64,000 bases of DNA, taken from positions 3,990-67,989 of the forward strand of contig DDTN01000027.1 in NCBI GenBank assembly GCA_002344355.1. Reading direction: 5' to 3'. A model generated the notes under the pieces. That model was not told where the DNA came from, did not search any database, and was given only the letters and a program-made list of their open reading frames with translations. A program made the translations under genes and the position numbers. Shown here piece by piece: positions 47,710 through 56,543 of this stretch (position 1 is the stretch's first letter; the number at the start of each line of letters is the position of its first letter). This DNA comes from Proteobacteria bacterium UBA2363 (GTDB lineage: Bacteria > Pseudomonadota > Gammaproteobacteria > Xanthomonadales > UBA2363).

Positions 47710-48432
47710 CTATTGCTCGAAACCGTCGGCGAACATCGCATCCACGACGGGCCGGCCGATCTGGATGGAGTCGATGCTCAGCTTCGATTCCGGCGGCGAG
47801 TTGAAGTCCAGGCCGAACGACAAGGAACCGATGCCACGGCCGTCGGCCGGCGGCGACAAAGGCCGGTCGACCAGGACGGTCTGGTCGCCGATCCCGAAGC
47901 TCCAGACGCGGGCGTCCAGGTCGTACAGGAACCAGGGGCGCAACGTGGTCCCGGCGCTCCAGCCGCCCGGCACCAGCACGAAGCCGGCGCCGTCGCCGAC
48001 CTGCATCTGGCCGCTGGAATTCAGCCTGAGGCCGCCGAAATTGCGGGCGGAGGTTCCGGCTTCGCGGATCGCGACCAGGTGCGTGGTGGCGGTCTGCGGC
48101 AACAGCTCGAACTCGATCAGGAGCTCGCCGTCGGTGACTTCGACGCCGTCGGGCAGCTCGAAACGCACGAAGGAAGCGGTCGACGACGGGGCCGCCCAGG
48201 CCAGCTCCAGGCTGCGGCTGACCATCGGCGTGTCGCGCACCACGGCCGACAGCAGGTCTGACACCGACACCGGCTGGCCGGCGGCGGCGCCGCCCAGGCC
48301 GATCGGCTGGTCGACCGGCTGGTCCTGGAAGTCGGCATCGAGCGAGAGCGCCATGGGCGTCGCGGACGCCGCCAGGGGCAGCACGATCAGGCCGGCAAGC
48401 AGCCGGCAGCGACGCATGCGGAACAGGTTCAT
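47710..48432 (-). CDS. Secreted protein with FADGFEQ C-terminus
   Basis: 240 residues. Signal peptide RLLAGLIVLPLAASA. The mature part reads as a concanavalin/LamG-like beta sandwich (LLIEFELLPQTATTHLVAIR, GGLRLNSSGQMQVGDGAGFV, DLDARVWSFGIGDQTVLV, LSFGLDFNSPPESKLSIDSI). The end VVDAMFADGFEQ carries the shared C-terminal motif. An AAGGAG ribosome site precedes the ATG, which overlaps the stop of the lipoprotein gene upstream. Confidence 0.75.
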   Translation of the reverse strand: MNLFRMRRCRLLAGLIVLPLAASATPMALSLDADFQDQPVDQPIGLGGAAAGQPVSVSDLLSAVVRDTPMVSRSLELAWAAPSSTASFVRFELPDGVEVTDGELLIEFELLPQTATTHLVAIREAGTSARNFGGLRLNSSGQMQVGDGAGFVLVPGGWSAGTTLRPWFLYDLDARVWSFGIGDQTVLVDRPLSPPADGRGIGSLSFGLDFNSPPESKLSIDSIQIGRPVVDAMFADGFEQ

Positions 48433-49031
48433 CACAGGGCTCCTTGGCCGAAGACGGAAAACGCCGGGGTCGGGTCGCGGTCGGCGCGACCCTGGGCTGG
48501 TGGCCGGCCGCGTCCGACCGGCGCGATCCAGGGCAGTTGCCCGACCGCTTCGTCGAACAGCGCGCCGCTGGCGGCCTCGACCAGGAACAGCCAGTCCTGG
48601 TTCTGCCAGGCCAGCAGCCGCGTGCCGTCGGCACCGGCGGCCTGCCAGCGGCGGTCGGCCAGGCGGGGCCGGTGCACGCCCAGGACGGCAAGCCGCGGCC
48701 CGAGCCGATCGTCGAACCAGGCACGACGGGCCGCCGGCTCCGGGGCGCGCAGCAATTCGATGGTCGCCAGCGTGCCGTAGCGGGCGCGCACGCCCTGCAC
48801 CCCGCCATCGGCCGCCAGCACCGGCTCGATGCGCCGCACCTCGCCGCCGACCTGCAGGGGCAGGGCCCGTGCCACCGGCTCGTCGCCCGAGGGCGGCGGC
48901 AGCGTCGTGTCGTAGCCGCCGGGGGCGCCGCAACCGGCCAGGCCCAGCAGGGCGCAGCCCAGCATCGCGGGCAGGCCCCGCGCGTGCCCGTGCGGGCGCC
49001 TACTGGAAGCCGTTGCGGAAGATGGTGTCAT
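48432..49031 (-). CDS. Hypothetical lipoprotein
   Basis: 199 residues. A long basic N-region leads to MLGCALLGLAGCGAPGGYD with lipobox LAGC. The mature part has an RYGTLATIELLRAPEPA region and an LLAWQNQDWLFLVEAASG segment. No family recognised. The ATG at 49031 follows GGAGAGGAC and lies inside the last codons of the delta-60 gene (32-bp overlap); an internal ATG at 48965 is the alternative. The stop overlaps the next gene's start. Confidence 0.68.
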   Translation of the reverse strand: MTPSSATASSRRPHGHARGLPAMLGCALLGLAGCGAPGGYDTTLPPPSGDEPVARALPLQVGGEVRRIEPVLAADGGVQGVRARYGTLATIELLRAPEPAARRAWFDDRLGPRLAVLGVHRPRLADRRWQAAGADGTRLLAWQNQDWLFLVEAASGALFDEAVGQLPWIAPVGRGRPPAQGRADRDPTPAFSVFGQGAL

Positions 49032-51525
49032 CGTCCTCTCCGCCCCAGAACTGCCGGATCGGCGTCTCGTACAGGCCGGTGCCGGCCCCCTTGCCATCGC
49101 CGGCCGGCGCGCGCACGCGCAGGTAGAAGGTGCCCGGCAGGTCGGGGAAGCCGGTCAGCCGCCAGCCGCCAGCGACCGCCTGCATGGTCGCGCCGCCCGG
49201 CACCGGCTCGAATCCGGCCGGGTCGCAGCAGGTGGCCGAGATCAGCAGCGACGGGGCTGCCGCGGGCACCAGGCCGTTGTCGAAACTGCCGAGGCGCCAG
49301 TCGACCTGGCCCGCGCCGGGCTGCCATTCGATCTCGCGGGTGGTCGCGGCGATCGACGCCAGCCGCGCGATGCCGCCGCGCGGCTGGCCCAAAGCGCTGG
49401 TGAACGCGCCGGCGAAGAGGATCCGGCCATCGGGCTGCACGGCACCGGTCAGCACCTGGCCGCCATTGACGTTGGGGTTGATGCCCAGCAGCGAGCCGCC
49501 TGCCGAGATCAGCGCCAGCCGGTGCACGATGGTGCCGCCGATCCCCAGGAAGCCGCCACCGATCACCACCTGGCCATTCGACAGCGGCAGCACGACATGG
49601 ACGGTGCCGTTGTTGGGGCTGGGGTCGTAGGTGGCGATCACGGCGCCGGAGGCCCCCATCGCCGCCAGGTTGGTGCGCGCCACGCCCTGGATGCTGGTGA
49701 AGCTGCCGCCCGCAAGCACCGTGCCGCTGCGCATCTGTGCCAGTGCCCAGACCGGGCCGTTGCTTCCGGCCAGGAAATTGCCGGTGACGCCGCCATTGGG
49801 CCCGACCTGGGCCAGGTTGCTGCGCGCGAAGCCGCCGACCAGGTCGAACTCGCCGCCGATAAGGATGTTGCCGTTGGCCTGCCGGACCAGGGCCCGGACC
49901 ACGCCGTCGACATCGGTGGCGGTGAACGCCGGGTCGACGGCGCCGTCGGCGAGCAGGCGCGCCAGGCCGCGCCGGGGCTGGCCGCCAACGGTCTGGAACG
50001 AGCCGCCGATGAGGATGCGGCCGTCAGGCTGCACGACCACGACGCGGACGAAGCCGTCGACCGCACCGGCGCCGAAGCTGGTGTCCAGGTTGCCGTCCGG
50101 ATGCAGCCTCGCGATCCGGCTGCGATTGCCGCCGCCGACGTTGCTGAAGCTGCCGGCCACCAGCAGCTTGCGGTCGGGCAGCACATGGACTGCGTAGACG
50201 TCGCTGTTCGCCGACGGATCGAAGGCCAGGTCCAGGCCACCGCCGGGCAGCAGGCGCGCCAGGCGGTTGCGGGGCTGGCCTCCGACCTGGGTGAAGCGGC
50301 CGGCGAGGACGATGCGGTCGTCGGCCTGCAAGGCCACCGCCTCCACCGCGGCGTCGACGCCATTGGCCGTCTGCATGCCGTTGTCCGGCGCACCGCGCTG
50401 GTCGAGCACGGCGGCCCGGTTGCGGTCGATGCCCGAGATCCCGGTGAAGCTGCCGCCGATCGCGACGCTACCGTCGTTGCGCACCGCCAGCGCCAGCACC
50501 GCGGCATCGGGATCGACCAGTCCGGCGAAGCCGCCGTCCAGGCTGCCGTCGTGGTTGAGCCGTGCGATCCGGTTGCGCAGCGACAGGCCGGTGAAGTCGC
50601 CGCCGATCACGGCGCGGCCGTCCGGCTGCAGCACCAGGCTGTGCACGGTGTCGTTGACCGCCGGCGGCACGAAGCTGGCATCCAGGGAGCCGTCGGGCAG
50701 CAGCCGGGCGACCCGGCTGCGCGGCTGGCCGTTGACGCTGGTGAACTCGCCGGCGATCAGGATGCCGCCGTCGGCCTGCACCGCCACCGCGTTGACGCTG
50801 GCCACGGCGATGCCGGAGATGCCGACGTTGACCACGAATCCGGTGTCGAGGGTGCCATTGGCGTTCAGCCGGTACACGCGGCTGCCCGATCCCGGCACCG
50901 CCGCCAAGGCCAGGCTGCCGCCGACCACCAGGCGGCCGTCCGGCTGCAAGGCCAGGGCCTGCGCCGTGCCGGTGAACGCCGGCGGCGCGAAGCCGGCATC
51001 GAGGCTGCCGTTCTCGAGCACCCGCGCGACCCGGCTGCGCGGCTGGCCGCCGACCTGGGTGAAGGCGCCGGCCAGGTACAGGGCCTTGGATGCCGGCACT
51101 TCCAGCAGGGCATGGACGACGTCGTTGGCGTTCGGGTTGAAGCCGGCGTCGAGCTGCCCGAGCGGCGTGAGCCGGGCAACGCGGTTGCGGGTGCTGCCGT
51201 TGACCGTGGTGAAGCCGCCAGCGACCACGTAGTCGCCGACATGGTCGACCAGCACGGCACGCACCGCGCCGTTGTCGACGCTGGCCGCCATCGAGGCGTC
51301 CACCGCGCCGTCGTTGCGCAGTCGTGCCAGCCGGTTGCGCGTCTGGCCGCCGACCTGCGTGAAGCCGCCGGCGATCAGCAGGCGGCCGTCGCCGGCGACC
51401 GCGATCGCCCGGACCGGACCGTTGGCGTCGGGATCGAAGCCGGTGTCCAGGACCTGTGCCCAGGCCGGTGGCGACAGGACGAGGGCGGCGAGCAGGTACA
51501 GACGTCGGATGATGAGGTGGTTCAT
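49000..51525 (-). CDS. Delta-60 repeat secreted protein with FRNGFQ C-terminus
   Basis: 841 residues. Signal peptide LYLLAALVLSPPAWA. The body consists of 14 delta-60 repeats of about 48 residues (unit like GSLDASF...V.ALALQPDGRIL.GG.FT.VGGQPR.RLARL), forming a propeller/solenoid. A C-terminal beta domain contains a CCDPAG cysteine pair, and the protein ends DDTIFRNGFQ. Delta-60 repeat proteins are secreted and poorly understood. GGGAGG ribosome site at the ATG. Confidence 0.87.
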   Translation of the reverse strand: MNHLIIRRLYLLAALVLSPPAWAQVLDTGFDPDANGPVRAIAVAGDGRLLIAGGFTQVGGQTRNRLARLRNDGAVDASMAASVDNGAVRAVLVDHVGDYVVAGGFTTVNGSTRNRVARLTPLGQLDAGFNPNANDVVHALLEVPASKALYLAGAFTQVGGQPRSRVARVLENGSLDAGFAPPAFTGTAQALALQPDGRLVVGGSLALAAVPGSGSRVYRLNANGTLDTGFVVNVGISGIAVASVNAVAVQADGGILIAGEFTSVNGQPRSRVARLLPDGSLDASFVPPAVNDTVHSLVLQPDGRAVIGGDFTGLSLRNRIARLNHDGSLDGGFAGLVDPDAAVLALAVRNDGSVAIGGSFTGISGIDRNRAAVLDQRGAPDNGMQTANGVDAAVEAVALQADDRIVLAGRFTQVGGQPRNRLARLLPGGGLDLAFDPSANSDVYAVHVLPDRKLLVAGSFSNVGGGNRSRIARLHPDGNLDTSFGAGAVDGFVRVVVVQPDGRILIGGSFQTVGGQPRRGLARLLADGAVDPAFTATDVDGVVRALVRQANGNILIGGEFDLVGGFARSNLAQVGPNGGVTGNFLAGSNGPVWALAQMRSGTVLAGGSFTSIQGVARTNLAAMGASGAVIATYDPSPNNGTVHVVLPLSNGQVVIGGGFLGIGGTIVHRLALISAGGSLLGINPNVNGGQVLTGAVQPDGRILFAGAFTSALGQPRGGIARLASIAATTREIEWQPGAGQVDWRLGSFDNGLVPAAAPSLLISATCCDPAGFEPVPGGATMQAVAGGWRLTGFPDLPGTFYLRVRAPAGDGKGAGTGLYETPIRQFWGGEDDDTIFRNGFQ

Positions 51526-51571
51526 GGATGGCCTCCCTGGCCGTGCGTGTTTGCTGGGACGGACGGCCCGA

Positions 51572-52978
51572 TCAGGGCTGGAAGCCGTTGGCGAAGATGC
51601 GGTCGCTGCCGTCGTCGCCGTAAAGCTCGACGGCGCCGATCTCGCAGGCGTTGCCGCCCTGCCCCGGCCCGTTGGCGCGCAGCCGGCGCTTCTGGTCGCG
51701 GGTGGCGCCGGGAACGCAGCCCAGGCCGCTGGCGTTGACCAGGGCGCCACCGACGCGCGGCGCATGCGCGTCGTCGATGCGATCGGGTTCGAGGTGGATG
51801 CCCAGGTTCGCGTCCAGGATGTCCAGCTCGTCGTCGAACGGGCACAGGTCGTCCGGGTCCAGCAGGTTGCGGCCCAGGCTCTGGAACCCGACGCCGGCGC
51901 TGGCGGCCAGGCAGTCGCGCGCCGCGGCCGAAGTGCCGTTGCCGTGCACCACGCTGCTGCCGTAGGCGAACTGCACCAGGCCGGCACCGCTGCCCCACAG
52001 GCCGGCGCCGGTGCCACCGACGGCACGGTTGCCGGTGACCGTCGCGTAGTCCAGCGCCACCAGCACCGACACGCCCGCGGTCGGGACGGTGACGGCGATC
52101 GCGCCGCCCTGGCGCGCGACGTTGCCGGAGAACGTGCTGTGGCCGATGAACACCTCGGTGTCGTCGATGCCGGGCGCCGCCAGGATCCCGGTGGCATGCA
52201 GGGCGCCGCCGACGCCGCCGGCGCTGGTCGGCCCGGCCTGCAGGGGGCCGGCGCGGTTGTCGACGAAGGCGCAGCGTTCGATGCCGAGCGTGCCGGCATC
52301 GACGCTTATCGCGCCGCCGCCCAACGCCGAGGTTGCGGCGTCGGACTGTACCGCGTTGTCGGCGAAGCGGCAGTCGCGCAGGATCGTCTGCGTGCGCGGC
52401 AGTGCCGCGATGCCGTCGACCAGCAGGGCACCGCCACGCCCGGGCCCGGTGATCGCGTTGTCCTCGAAGCGCACGCGCTCGGCGACCAGGCGACCGCCGC
52501 GCTGGTACACGGCGGCACCGCCCAGCAGAGGGTGCGGACCGATCCGGCCGCCGCGCAGGCTGAGGCCGTCCAGGTGGAGGTCGGCCTCCAGCGCCGCCAG
52601 CAGCCGGAACGGCGGAGTCCCCGGTGCCTCGCTGCGCCGGATCACCGCCTGGTTGCCACGGATCGCCAGCACCGTGGTGATCTCCGGCAATCCGGTCGCC
52701 GGCGCACCGCCGCTGCCAGGAACCCGCGGCGTGGTCAGGACGTAGTCGACGCCGCCGGGAAGCTGGATCAGGTCGGGGCCGTCGCCTGCCGGGCAGTCGT
52801 CGTGGACGGCGGCGTCGGCCTGCGCGTTCTCGATCGCCTCGATCAGGCTGCACAGGCCGTTGGCGGCGACCGCCACCTCGCCGGGGCTGACCAGCAAGGT
52901 CGCGGCCGGCGCCGGCGGCGCCGCCAGGATGGCCAGGGGCGCAAGCCCGCGGATCAGCCGGTGGATCGCCCTGCGCAT
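51572..52978 (-). CDS. Secreted parallel beta-helix protein with FANGFQP C-terminus
   Basis: 468 residues. Signal peptide IRGLAPLAILAAPPAPAA. CSLIEAIENAQAD near the N-terminus is the CSLP-type start of polymorphic outer-membrane-like beta-helix proteins. The helix coils follow (GGALLVDGIAAL, FADNAVQSD, GGAISVDAGTLGIERCAFV, STFSGNVARQGGAIAV). It ends with a CEIGAVE segment and SDRIFANGFQP, the shared tag. Possibly a surface adhesin or carbohydrate-binding protein. Confidence 0.82.
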   Translation of the reverse strand: MRRAIHRLIRGLAPLAILAAPPAPAATLLVSPGEVAVAANGLCSLIEAIENAQADAAVHDDCPAGDGPDLIQLPGGVDYVLTTPRVPGSGGAPATGLPEITTVLAIRGNQAVIRRSEAPGTPPFRLLAALEADLHLDGLSLRGGRIGPHPLLGGAAVYQRGGRLVAERVRFEDNAITGPGRGGALLVDGIAALPRTQTILRDCRFADNAVQSDAATSALGGGAISVDAGTLGIERCAFVDNRAGPLQAGPTSAGGVGGALHATGILAAPGIDDTEVFIGHSTFSGNVARQGGAIAVTVPTAGVSVLVALDYATVTGNRAVGGTGAGLWGSGAGLVQFAYGSSVVHGNGTSAAARDCLAASAGVGFQSLGRNLLDPDDLCPFDDELDILDANLGIHLEPDRIDDAHAPRVGGALVNASGLGCVPGATRDQKRRLRANGPGQGGNACEIGAVELYGDDGSDRIFANGFQP

Positions 52979-53160
52979 GGTCTAAGCCCTCCCGTGGGGC
53001 GCGCCGGCAGTCGGCGCGACTGCCAGGCACGATGTCCCGCCATGGCCGGCAAGACGTATGGGAGGTCTCGGGAAACCCTCAGGGATTCCTTCGAGTCACG
53101 GCGCGGCGCGGGCTTCGCGGCGGCAAGTGCCTGATCGGCTTCGCCTTGCCGGGAACCGTC

Positions 53161-56157
53161 TCAGGGGCCGGCGAGCAACCCGGCCAGTCCCAGCCCACGC
53201 ACCCGGGCGACCAGGGCGGGATCTTCGGGATGCGCGTCGAGCCGGCAGCGCAGGGCCAGCAGCACCAGGCCCAGGGCCTCGGCTTCCTCGGCCAGGCCGG
53301 CCAGCCGCGCCGTTCGCGACGAGCCGCGCTCGCCGGCGGCCAGTACCCGGAGCCGGTCCAGGGCCAGGGAAAGCGCTGCGTCCGGCTCCTCGGCCAGTCG
53401 CTGCCGTCCGGTCTCGACCAGGGCCACGACAGCGGCGCCCTGGCCCTGGCGAAGCAGGGCCTCGGCCTCGAGCAGGCGGGCGCGCACCCCGGCGCGGATA
53501 TCGCCCTGGCGGGCCAGGCGCTCGGCGATGCGCTCGGCGGCGGCGCGGACCCGGTCGTGATCGCCCGGTGCTTCGCCGGCATCGAGGTCGAGCGCCAGCA
53601 GGTCCAGCTCGCTGAGTTCGGCCCAGCCCGGGCGCGCCTCCTCGCGGCGCAGCGCCAGGGCCTCCTGATGCAGCCGCCGTGCCTGGTCGCGGCGCCCCGC
53701 CGCGCCCGCGAGCTGGCCGCGCTGCGCCAGCAGGTGGGAGCGCGCCAGCGCACCGGCGCCTTCGCCCAGGTTCGCCTGGGCCGCGTCGAGCGCCTGGCCG
53801 GCGCCGGCAGGATCGCCGCGCGCCAGGCGGACCCGCGCCAGCGCCGCGGCGGCGCTGGCCAGCGGATCGCCGGCGGCGCCTTCGGCGTAGGCGGTCGCGG
53901 CCTCCTCGAACAACGCTTCGGCCTGCGCGATCTCGCCCTCGCGCTCCAGCACCAGGCCGAGGTTGTAGGCGGTGCGCGCCAGGTGCTGACGGGCATCGAG
54001 CGTGCGCAGCAGGACCAGGGCGCGGCGGTTGAGGTCGCGGCTGCGCGGCAGGCGACCCTGGGCCGAGGCGGCGGCGGCCAGGTTGCCCAGGGTGATCGCC
54101 TCGCCCATGCGGTCGCCGCTGTCGTGGAACACTTCCAGGGCGCGCTCCCAGTAGGCCTCGGCCTCGGGGAGGCGACGCTGCCGGGCACGCACCTGGCCCA
54201 GGTTGCCCCAGGCGCCGGCCTCGACCGCCGGCAGCCCGCCGCGCCGGGCCAGGCCGGCGGCCTGTTCCAGATGCTGCTCGGCCGGCTCGACCTGGCCGTT
54301 GCGCAGCGCCTGCATGCCCAGGGTGTTGTGCCAGCGCGCCGCCAGCCGGGCGTCGCCGAGCGCCGCGATCTCCGGTTCCAGCGCCCTCAGCGCGGCCATC
54401 GCCCCATCGCTGCGGCTGCGTTCGCTTTCGATGATGTGCAGCTCGATGGCGGCGCGCAGGTCGCCGGCGCGGTCGCCGCGCCCGGCGAAGCCCTCGCGGG
54501 CCTGCGCCAGCAACGACGCTGAGGCCTCGAAGTCGCCGAGGTCGCGCAGCACGCCGCCCAGCTGCAGACGCGCCTCGTCGATCAGGTCGGGCGAAGCCGC
54601 CCCGTGCTCGAGCACCGCCTGCAGGCGCCCGCGGGCACCCGCCAGGTCGCCGTCGGCACGTGCCATCTGCGCCAGGTCGATGCTGGCCTGGGTCGCCTGG
54701 CTGGACAGTCCGAGCGCCTGGGCCAGCGCCAGCGCGCGTTGCGCCGACGCGATCGCCTCGGCTCGCCGGTGTTCCAGCAGATGCAGGCGCGCGCGCAGCA
54801 GGTGCCAGCGTGGATCCTCGCCCTCGCCGCTGGCCAGGGTGTCCAGGGTCGCCAGGCTGCCGGCCGCGGCCTCCGGCCGGCGCGCCTGCAGTTGCGCATC
54901 GGCCAGCGCGAAGGCCACTTCGCGGTCGTCCGGCAGCAGGCGCTGCAGGGCCGCCAGCGCCTGCACCGCGTCGCCCGGGCGCTGCGCCGCCAGGGCGGCT
55001 TCGGCCTCCGCGCGCAGGCGCTCGCCGACGCTCAGCGATTCCGGCTGAGCCAGCACCTGCTGGAACTGCTCGCGCGCCTGCTGCAGGTCGCCGGCCTGGC
55101 GCAGGGCCGTGGCCAGGGCCAGTCGGACGCGGACCCCGGCGCGGGTATCGGCGACCGCCAGGGAAAGATCGGCGACCGCGCGTCCGGGCTCGCCTCCGGC
55201 CAGGGCGGCCAGTCCGCGATAGTAGGCCTGGCGCGCGCCTGCCGCCTGCGGCAGCCCCGCCAGCCAGGCCGGATCGGACTCGATCAGGCGCAGGGCGTCG
55301 CGGACCTCGCGGGCGGCCAGCCGGCAGGCGGCGGCCAGGTCGCGGTCGCGCGCCTGGCCGGCGGCCTGCACCCGGCCGTCGTCCAGGTCCAGCAAGGACC
55401 AGGCCAGGGCCACCTCGTCGCCGGCCAGCGACCAGGTGACGTCCAGGGCGTGCCGGGCGCCCAGCACATCGCGGAGCCAGGCCTGCCAGCGGGCATCGCT
55501 GCCGCCCGGATCGCCGTCGCGGCCGTCGCCGCGCAGCAGCTGCAGGCGATCGTCGGCGGCCAGGGCCACGGTGAGCAGGCTGCTGCCGGCAGCGCGCAGC
55601 CAGTCGGCCTCGCCATCGGCCGCGCGCGCCAGCAGCGCCAGTGCCGGACGCCCCTGGGCGAGCTGCGGCGCCTGCCCGGGCCCGGAGCGCCCAAGCGCCA
55701 GCAAGGCGGCCAAGGCGATCGCGCCGGCCAGCGCCAGCAGGCCATGCACCAGCCGCGGAGCGACGGCTCGGGCCTGTCCTGTGGCCGGTGCCGGGTCGGC
55801 CACAGGATGCGGTGCCGGCACGGAGGCGGACTGCGGGGCGGCGGCCTCCAGACGCTCGACCGGCACCAGCAGCCGGTAGCCGCGCCGGTGCTGGGTGCCG
55901 ATCAGGCGCGGCGCCTGCGCGCTGTCGCCCAGGGCCTGGCGAATTTCGCTGATGGTCTGCGGCAGCACGTTCGGCGACAGCGCATCGTGGCCCCAGACGG
56001 CATCGATCAGCTGGTCGTGCCCGACCAGGTCCGGCGCGCGCTCGACCAGCACCTTCAGCAGGGCGAAACTCCTGGGCCGCAGTGCAATCGGCCCGTCCGG
56101 CCCGGACAGCAGGCCGGCGCCATCGTCCAGGGTGAATTCGGCGAAGCGAAGAATCAT
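53161..56157 (-). CDS. Membrane-bound winged-helix regulator with TPR domain (CadC-like)
   Basis: 998 residues. Residues 1-97 are an OmpR/PhoB-type winged helix (LRPRSFALLKVLVERAPDLV, AVWGHDALSPNVLPQTISEI, RGYRLLVPV). One membrane helix lies at about 136-156. The large periplasmic part has a sugar/TolB-like segment and then many TPR units (LGMQALRNGQVEPAEQHLEQ, WGNLGQVRARQRRLPEAEAY). Such ToxR/CadC-type one-component regulators sense periplasmic signals. The ATG at 56157 follows GGGAGAGG; the frame continues upstream into the receptor antisense. Confidence 0.87.
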   Translation of the reverse strand: MILRFAEFTLDDGAGLLSGPDGPIALRPRSFALLKVLVERAPDLVGHDQLIDAVWGHDALSPNVLPQTISEIRQALGDSAQAPRLIGTQHRRGYRLLVPVERLEAAAPQSASVPAPHPVADPAPATGQARAVAPRLVHGLLALAGAIALAALLALGRSGPGQAPQLAQGRPALALLARAADGEADWLRAAGSSLLTVALAADDRLQLLRGDGRDGDPGGSDARWQAWLRDVLGARHALDVTWSLAGDEVALAWSLLDLDDGRVQAAGQARDRDLAAACRLAAREVRDALRLIESDPAWLAGLPQAAGARQAYYRGLAALAGGEPGRAVADLSLAVADTRAGVRVRLALATALRQAGDLQQAREQFQQVLAQPESLSVGERLRAEAEAALAAQRPGDAVQALAALQRLLPDDREVAFALADAQLQARRPEAAAGSLATLDTLASGEGEDPRWHLLRARLHLLEHRRAEAIASAQRALALAQALGLSSQATQASIDLAQMARADGDLAGARGRLQAVLEHGAASPDLIDEARLQLGGVLRDLGDFEASASLLAQAREGFAGRGDRAGDLRAAIELHIIESERSRSDGAMAALRALEPEIAALGDARLAARWHNTLGMQALRNGQVEPAEQHLEQAAGLARRGGLPAVEAGAWGNLGQVRARQRRLPEAEAYWERALEVFHDSGDRMGEAITLGNLAAAASAQGRLPRSRDLNRRALVLLRTLDARQHLARTAYNLGLVLEREGEIAQAEALFEEAATAYAEGAAGDPLASAAAALARVRLARGDPAGAGQALDAAQANLGEGAGALARSHLLAQRGQLAGAAGRRDQARRLHQEALALRREEARPGWAELSELDLLALDLDAGEAPGDHDRVRAAAERIAERLARQGDIRAGVRARLLEAEALLRQGQGAAVVALVETGRQRLAEEPDAALSLALDRLRVLAAGERGSSRTARLAGLAEEAEALGLVLLALRCRLDAHPEDPALVARVRGLGLAGLLAGP

Positions 56158-56543
56158 CCTCTCCCTGCCCTGCAATGCGCCCCTCCGGCGCGGCCCGCCG
56201 CCGCCGGCGCGCGGTGCGCGCTGACGGACCGGCCGCGTCCAGTCTAGCCCGGACCCATGGCGAGGACGCGGCACGAGACCATCGGGATCGCCTCGTGATG
56301 CGGGCAGCGGACCGTTGCACGTAGCGGGCACAGCGGACGCGACGACGAACCCGCCGGCGGGAGCGGACCGTGCCGTGGCGGGGGAATCGGCGGCCGCTGC
56401 GGCGTCCTGTCGTGATGTCCGGGCCCACCGGCATTCCCGGCGACCTTCCTGCCACGACCGCCGTTGCCGCCGGGGCGACGCGGGGGCTCGCAGCAGGTGC
56501 CGGCTGCCGGGGGTGGGTCGCGGGACCCGGGCGCTGCGCGCGC
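56158..56543. other. Intergenic region, no gene seen
   Basis: 386 bp between the receptor gene and the regulator. No gene, repeat family member or clear terminator was found. It is likely the promoter region of the regulator gene. Confidence 0.4.

Noticed and set aside
49000..51525. Regularly spaced similar DNA segments as a possible CRISPR or tandem DNA repeat
   Set aside because: They encode the delta-60 protein repeats in one frame with about 140-150 bp periods and diverged sequence, with no constant direct repeat.
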